A stretch of DNA of 27,415 nt from an uncultured Pseudoxanthomonas sp. (GTDB lineage Bacteria; Pseudomonadota; Gammaproteobacteria; Xanthomonadales; Xanthomonadaceae). Positions within the stretch are counted from its first letter, which is position 1, and every line of letters begins with the position of its first letter. The position numbers and the translations under genes are program-made. Where the stretch lies: positions 1 through 27,415 of the forward strand of contig CALJUL010000030.1 in NCBI GenBank assembly GCA_937975725.1, in the 5' to 3' direction. Shown here in pieces: positions 24,665-27,415 of this stretch. The notes under the pieces are model-generated. The model ran no database searches and had not been told where the DNA came from. It saw only the letters and a list, made by a program, of their open reading frames with translations.

Positions 24665-25296
24665 GCCGAAGCCGGCCCCGGCTCCGCCTCATCGGACGAC
24701 GAAGATGCCGCATGCGGCCGGATGCAGACCGCGAGCAGCTCGCCCGCTCCCCGCAGCGTGAAGCGCTGGCGCTCGCCGGCGCTGGACAGGATTGCGGTAT
24801 CGCCCGCCTGCAAGGGCGGCAGGCCGGATTCCGCATCGAACTCGCCCCGGCCCGCCAGCAGGTACACCGCCCAGGTCGTGTCCGGCTCCGTGAAGAACAG
24901 CATCGGCCCGGCCAGCGGACGATGCAGCAATTCGGCCGCGACCGCATCGGGTCGCCACATCAGGTTGAAATCCTGGGTCGGGCCGTCCAGCAGGATGCCC
25001 TCGACCGCAGCCTCGCCGGGAAAGCGCAGGCGCCCGTGCGGCGGCGCCAGATCGACATCGCGGCCTTCGTCCGCGAAGCGCAGGCGCAGCCCGTTGCCCT
25101 GCAGCAGCACCAGCTCGCGCTCGATGCCTGGAAACGACGAGAACGCCGCATCGCATTCGATCTCGGCGATGGACAGGCGCCAATGCCAGGCATCGCCGTC
25201 GGGCGCGCGCATGATCTCGCGCGTCCAGCCCAGGCCGTTCTTCCAGCGGTCGCGGCGATACTCGCCGGCCGGGATGACGCGTGCGTGTTCGCGCAT
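24658..25296 (-). CDS. HutD/Ves-family cupin protein
   Basis: A 212-residue cytoplasmic protein of the HutD/Ves family (double-stranded beta-helix, cupin-like). Recognisable pieces are YRRDRWKNGLGWTREIMRAP near the start, WHWRLSIAEIECDAAFSSFPGIERELVLLQGNG, and later DFNLMWRPDA. HutD is often linked to histidine utilisation and E. coli Ves to low-temperature growth, but no hut genes are near, so the role here is open. The ATG at 25296 starts the family sequence; longer in-frame starts add non-family residues. The gene converges on the flavoreductase and overlaps it by 7 bases. Confidence 0.88.
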   Translation of the reverse strand: MREHARVIPAGEYRRDRWKNGLGWTREIMRAPDGDAWHWRLSIAEIECDAAFSSFPGIERELVLLQGNGLRLRFADEGRDVDLAPPHGRLRFPGEAAVEGILLDGPTQDFNLMWRPDAVAAELLHRPLAGPMLFFTEPDTTWAVYLLAGRGEFDAESGLPPLQAGDTAILSSAGERQRFTLRGAGELLAVCIRPHAASSSSDEAEPGPASAQ

Positions 25297-25606
25297 GGCA
25301 GGGTCCGGAAGGGAATGGCGGGATTCTAGCCCGCGACCTCCGCCGACCGCGCGCGGATGGCCCGCCCGCATCTGCCGGACGGCGCAAAGAGCATCGCCCG
25401 GTCGCGCGTCCTGCGCGTCCCGGGCGATGCGTACATCCGTGTTCGGCTCCCTGCCGTCGACAGGCCGATGGCCTGTTCCTGGCTCCTGGCGCATCCTGCG
25501 CGTGATCGGTACATCCTTGTCGGCATCCCGCCTGTTTTCCCCTGGCTTCCTGCCCCTGCACCGCGGCGCCCCACTTCCTGTGGAGACGCCGCCGTGCGGG
25601 AATCCC
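25297..25606. other. Intergenic region with inverted and direct repeats
   Basis: About 310 bases between two minus-strand genes. It holds an 11-base perfect inverted repeat, GCATCGCCCGG (25391-25401) with CCGGGCGATGC (25420-25430); read on the minus strand it is followed by CTCTTTG and could end the comEA-like transcript. An imperfect direct repeat is also present: TCCTGCGCGT...GTACATCC...TCGGC at 25409-25454 and again at 25494-25532. No gene is seen. Confidence 0.55.
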
Positions 25607-25948
25607 TCAGCGCCTCGCCACCGGCTTGGGCTTGGCGGCGGTGCCGGCCGCGGCCGCGGCGGCGGGCTTGCCTGCCTGCGTGGCGGCGGCGCGCAGCTCG
25701 ATGCGGTCCCGGTTGAGTTCGACCGTCTTCAGGCCGATGCCCTTGACCATCGCCAGTTCCTCGGCGCTCTTGAACGGGCCATTCGCCTTGCGGTACTCGA
25801 CGATGGCGGCGGCTTTCGACGGCCCCACTCCCACCAGCACCCGGTCGAGGGTGGCGGCGTCGGCGGTGTTGATGTTCACCTTGTCGGCCGCGAAAGCCTG
25901 CGCAGCGAACAGCAACGACAGCACGATGGCATGGACGAACGATTTCAT
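25607..25948 (-). CDS. ComEA-like helix-hairpin-helix DNA-binding protein
   Basis: A 113-residue protein with a Sec signal (1-20, ending AFA) followed by two helix-hairpin-helix motifs: VNINTADAATLDRVLVGVGPSKAAAIVEYRK and FKSAEELAMVKGIGLKTVELNRDRI. This is the classic ComEA layout without an anchor, as in Gram-negative bacteria, where ComEA binds incoming DNA in the periplasm during natural transformation. The C-terminal 25 residues are Ala/Lys/Pro-rich and disordered. A strong ribosome binding site (AAGGAG on the minus strand, 25956-25961) precedes ATG 25948. No other competence gene is nearby, so a general role cannot be excluded. Confidence 0.92.
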   Translation of the reverse strand: MKSFVHAIVLSLLFAAQAFAADKVNINTADAATLDRVLVGVGPSKAAAIVEYRKANGPFKSAEELAMVKGIGLKTVELNRDRIELRAAATQAGKPAAAAAAGTAAKPKPVARR

Positions 25949-26119
25949 GACGACTCTCCTTGTGGCGTTGGACTCTCCGTGGACGGCCGCGGCGCGAAGG
26001 CCGGGCCGGTCTGCCGTCCCCGGGCTGGCCCGGGATGGCGTGGAAAGTCTGCAGCGCCCACGGCATGCAAGGTATCGCCCGCGGCCACGGAAAACTGCCC
26101 GTAAATGCCGCCCCGTCGT

Positions 26120-26155
26120 GTAGGAAAAGTCCTACCCCCGCCGGCGGCGTAGAAT
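26120..26155 (+). promoter_or_regulatory. Dyad and -10 element upstream of the M20 peptidase gene
   Basis: GTAGGA (26120-26125) and TCCTAC (26130-26135) are exact inverted copies around AAAG. TAGAAT at 26150-26155 is a good -10 box; the -35 position falls at the right end of the dyad and matches the consensus poorly, as in activator-dependent promoters. The dyad resembles sites of NarL/RcsB-type response regulators (TAGGA-N4-TCCTA). The regulator is not identified here. Confidence 0.5.
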
Positions 26156-26183
26156 GGACGCCTGTCATGCGCCCGGAGTTTTC

Positions 26184-27415
26184 ATGGATACCGCCAAGGT
26201 CGACCGCTACGTAGCCGAGAAATGGGACGAGGACATCGTTCCGCAACTGGTCGAATACATCCGCATCCCCAACAAGTCGCCGATGTTCGACAAGGACTGG
26301 GTGGCCAACGGCCACATGGAGCAGGCCGTGCAGTTGATGGAGCGCTGGGCCCGCGCCCAGGCCATCCCCGGCATGCAGGTGGAAGTGGTGCGCCTGGAAG
26401 GCCGCACGCCGCTGATCTTCATCGAGATCCCCGCCAGCGGCCAGGAAACCGGCGCCGACACCGTGCTGCTGTACGGCCACCTGGACAAACAGCCGGAGAT
26501 GACCGGCTGGGACGACGACCTGGGCCCGTGGGTGCCGGTCATCAAGGGCGACAAGCTGTACGGCCGCGGCGGCGCCGACGACGGCTACGCCATCTTCGGT
26601 TCGCTGGCGGCGATCCAGGCGTTGCAGCAGCAGGGCGCGCCGCACGCGCGCTGCGTGGTGCTGATCGAAGCCTGCGAGGAATCCGGCAGCTACGACCTGC
26701 CCGCCTACGTGGACCATCTGGCCGACCGCATCGGCCAGCCGTCGCTGGTGGTCTGCCTGGACTCGGGCTGCGGCAACTACGAGCAGCTCTGGTGCACCAC
26801 CTCGCTGCGCGGCCTGGCCGGCGGCAACTTCACGGTCAAGGTGCTGGAGGAAGGCGTGCATTCGGGCGATGCCTCGGGCATCGTGCCGTCCAGCTTCCGC
26901 CTGCTGCGCCAGTTGCTGTCGCGGCTGGAGGACGAAAAGACCGGCCGCATCCTGCCCGAAGGGCTGCAGGTGGAGATTCCCGCCGACCGCGTGGCGCAGG
27001 CGCAGGAAGCCGCGCGCGTGCTGGACACGGCGGTGTTCGACAAGTTCCCGTTCCTGCCCGGCATGACGCCGATGGCCGGGGACCTGGCCGAACTGGTGCT
27101 CAACCGCACCTGGCGCCCGGCGCTGTCGGTGACCGGCGTGGACGGCATGCCGCCGCTGTCCTCGGCCGGCAACGTACTGCGCCCGCAGACCGCGGTGAAG
27201 CTGTCGCTGCGCCTGGCGCCCACGCTGGAAGGCAAGCAAGCGGGCCAGTTGCTGAAGGAACTGCTGGAAAAGGATCCGCCCAATGGCGCGCACGTCAGCC
27301 TGGAACTGGAGAAGGCCAGCACCGGCTGGAACGCGCCGGCGATGTCACCGTGGCTGGAGCAGGCCATCGATGCGTCCAGCCGCGAGTTCTTCGGCAAGCC
27401 GGCCATGTACATGGG
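26184..27415 (+). CDS. M20-family metallopeptidase (dipeptidase/carboxypeptidase type), 3' end cut by the window
   Basis: At least 410 residues are visible; the gene runs off the window. It starts MDTAKVDRYVAEKWDEDIVPQLVEYIRIPNKSP after a GGAG ribosome binding site at 26175-26178. Zinc-binding motifs of the M20 family are present: H99 and D101 in YGHLDKQPE, D132 in GRGGADDGYA, and E165/E166 in EACEESGS. The lid/dimerisation domain follows, with GNFTVKVLEEGVHSGDASGIVPSSF. Such enzymes remove amino acids from short peptides or N-acyl amino acids in the cytoplasm; no signal peptide is seen. The closest type by motif is the dipeptidase/CNDP-like branch, as the GVHSG and ACEESGS segments suggest. 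The last zinc ligand lies beyond the window. Confidence 0.92.
   Translation, partial: MDTAKVDRYVAEKWDEDIVPQLVEYIRIPNKSPMFDKDWVANGHMEQAVQLMERWARAQAIPGMQVEVVRLEGRTPLIFIEIPASGQETGADTVLLYGHLDKQPEMTGWDDDLGPWVPVIKGDKLYGRGGADDGYAIFGSLAAIQALQQQGAPHARCVVLIEACEESGSYDLPAYVDHLADRIGQPSLVVCLDSGCGNYEQLWCTTSLRGLAGGNFTVKVLEEGVHSGDASGIVPSSFRLLRQLLSRLEDEKTGRILPEGLQVEIPADRVAQAQEAARVLDTAVFDKFPFLPGMTPMAGDLAELVLNRTWRPALSVTGVDGMPPLSSAGNVLRPQTAVKLSLRLAPTLEGKQAGQLLKELLEKDPPNGAHVSLELEKASTGWNAPAMSPWLEQAIDASSREFFGKPAMYM

Noticed and set aside
25326..27293. Long minus-strand frame opposite the M20 peptidase
   Set aside because: The plus strand encodes a clear M20 enzyme with zinc motifs. The antisense frame only happens to be open.

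Overview
The window is very GC-rich (roughly 70%) chromosomal DNA with densely packed genes. Gene content and the style of intergenic repeats point to the Xanthomonadaceae/Lysobacteraceae (Pseudoxanthomonas, Luteimonas, Lysobacter or Stenotrophomonas-like). The main reasons are a SufR of the type known from xanthomonads, a suf operon ending in a Rieske ferredoxin, and palindromic repeats typical of that family. Species cannot be fixed from the sequence alone. I see no rRNA, tRNA, CRISPR array, transposase or phage gene.

Layout. 274-5071: small housekeeping and envelope genes (DUF533 protein, M23 peptidase, DUF3861-like protein, a tandem DUF1439 pair, a SET-domain protein, a cytochrome c lipoprotein, a small membrane protein). 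5221-12134: iron-sulfur cluster assembly, sufR-sufB-sufC-sufD-sufS, then a GNAT acetyltransferase and a Rieske ferredoxin. 12173-24664: iron acquisition, in three units that each start with a Fur-box-like promoter. 24658-27415: HutD/Ves-family protein, ComEA-like protein (both minus strand), and an M20 peptidase cut off by the window end.

The iron region is the most interesting part. Unit 1 (from 12173) is a small secreted or anchored protein, a GC-rich hairpin, a Fiu/PiuA-like TonB-dependent siderophore receptor, a Sel1 protein and a PiuC/YbiX-type Fe(II)/2-oxoglutarate hydroxylase. Unit 2 (from 16673) repeats the design: Fur box, another small secreted or anchored protein, a hairpin, and a CirA/FepA-like receptor. 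The two small proteins, which I do not recognise, share a C-terminal GQAPP motif. Unit 3 (from 19793) encodes a PepSY-type membrane protein, a DUF2271 protein with a DGVTGPT motif that looks like an ApbE flavinylation site, a DUF4198 protein, an ApbE FMN transferase and a membrane-anchored flavodoxin/FAD/NAD(P)H reductase. Together these read as an Fe-regulated route from NAD(P)H through flavins across the inner membrane to reduce ferric siderophore in the periplasm, next to the receptors that bring it in. The electron-transfer role is inferred. The parts and the motif are visible in the sequence.
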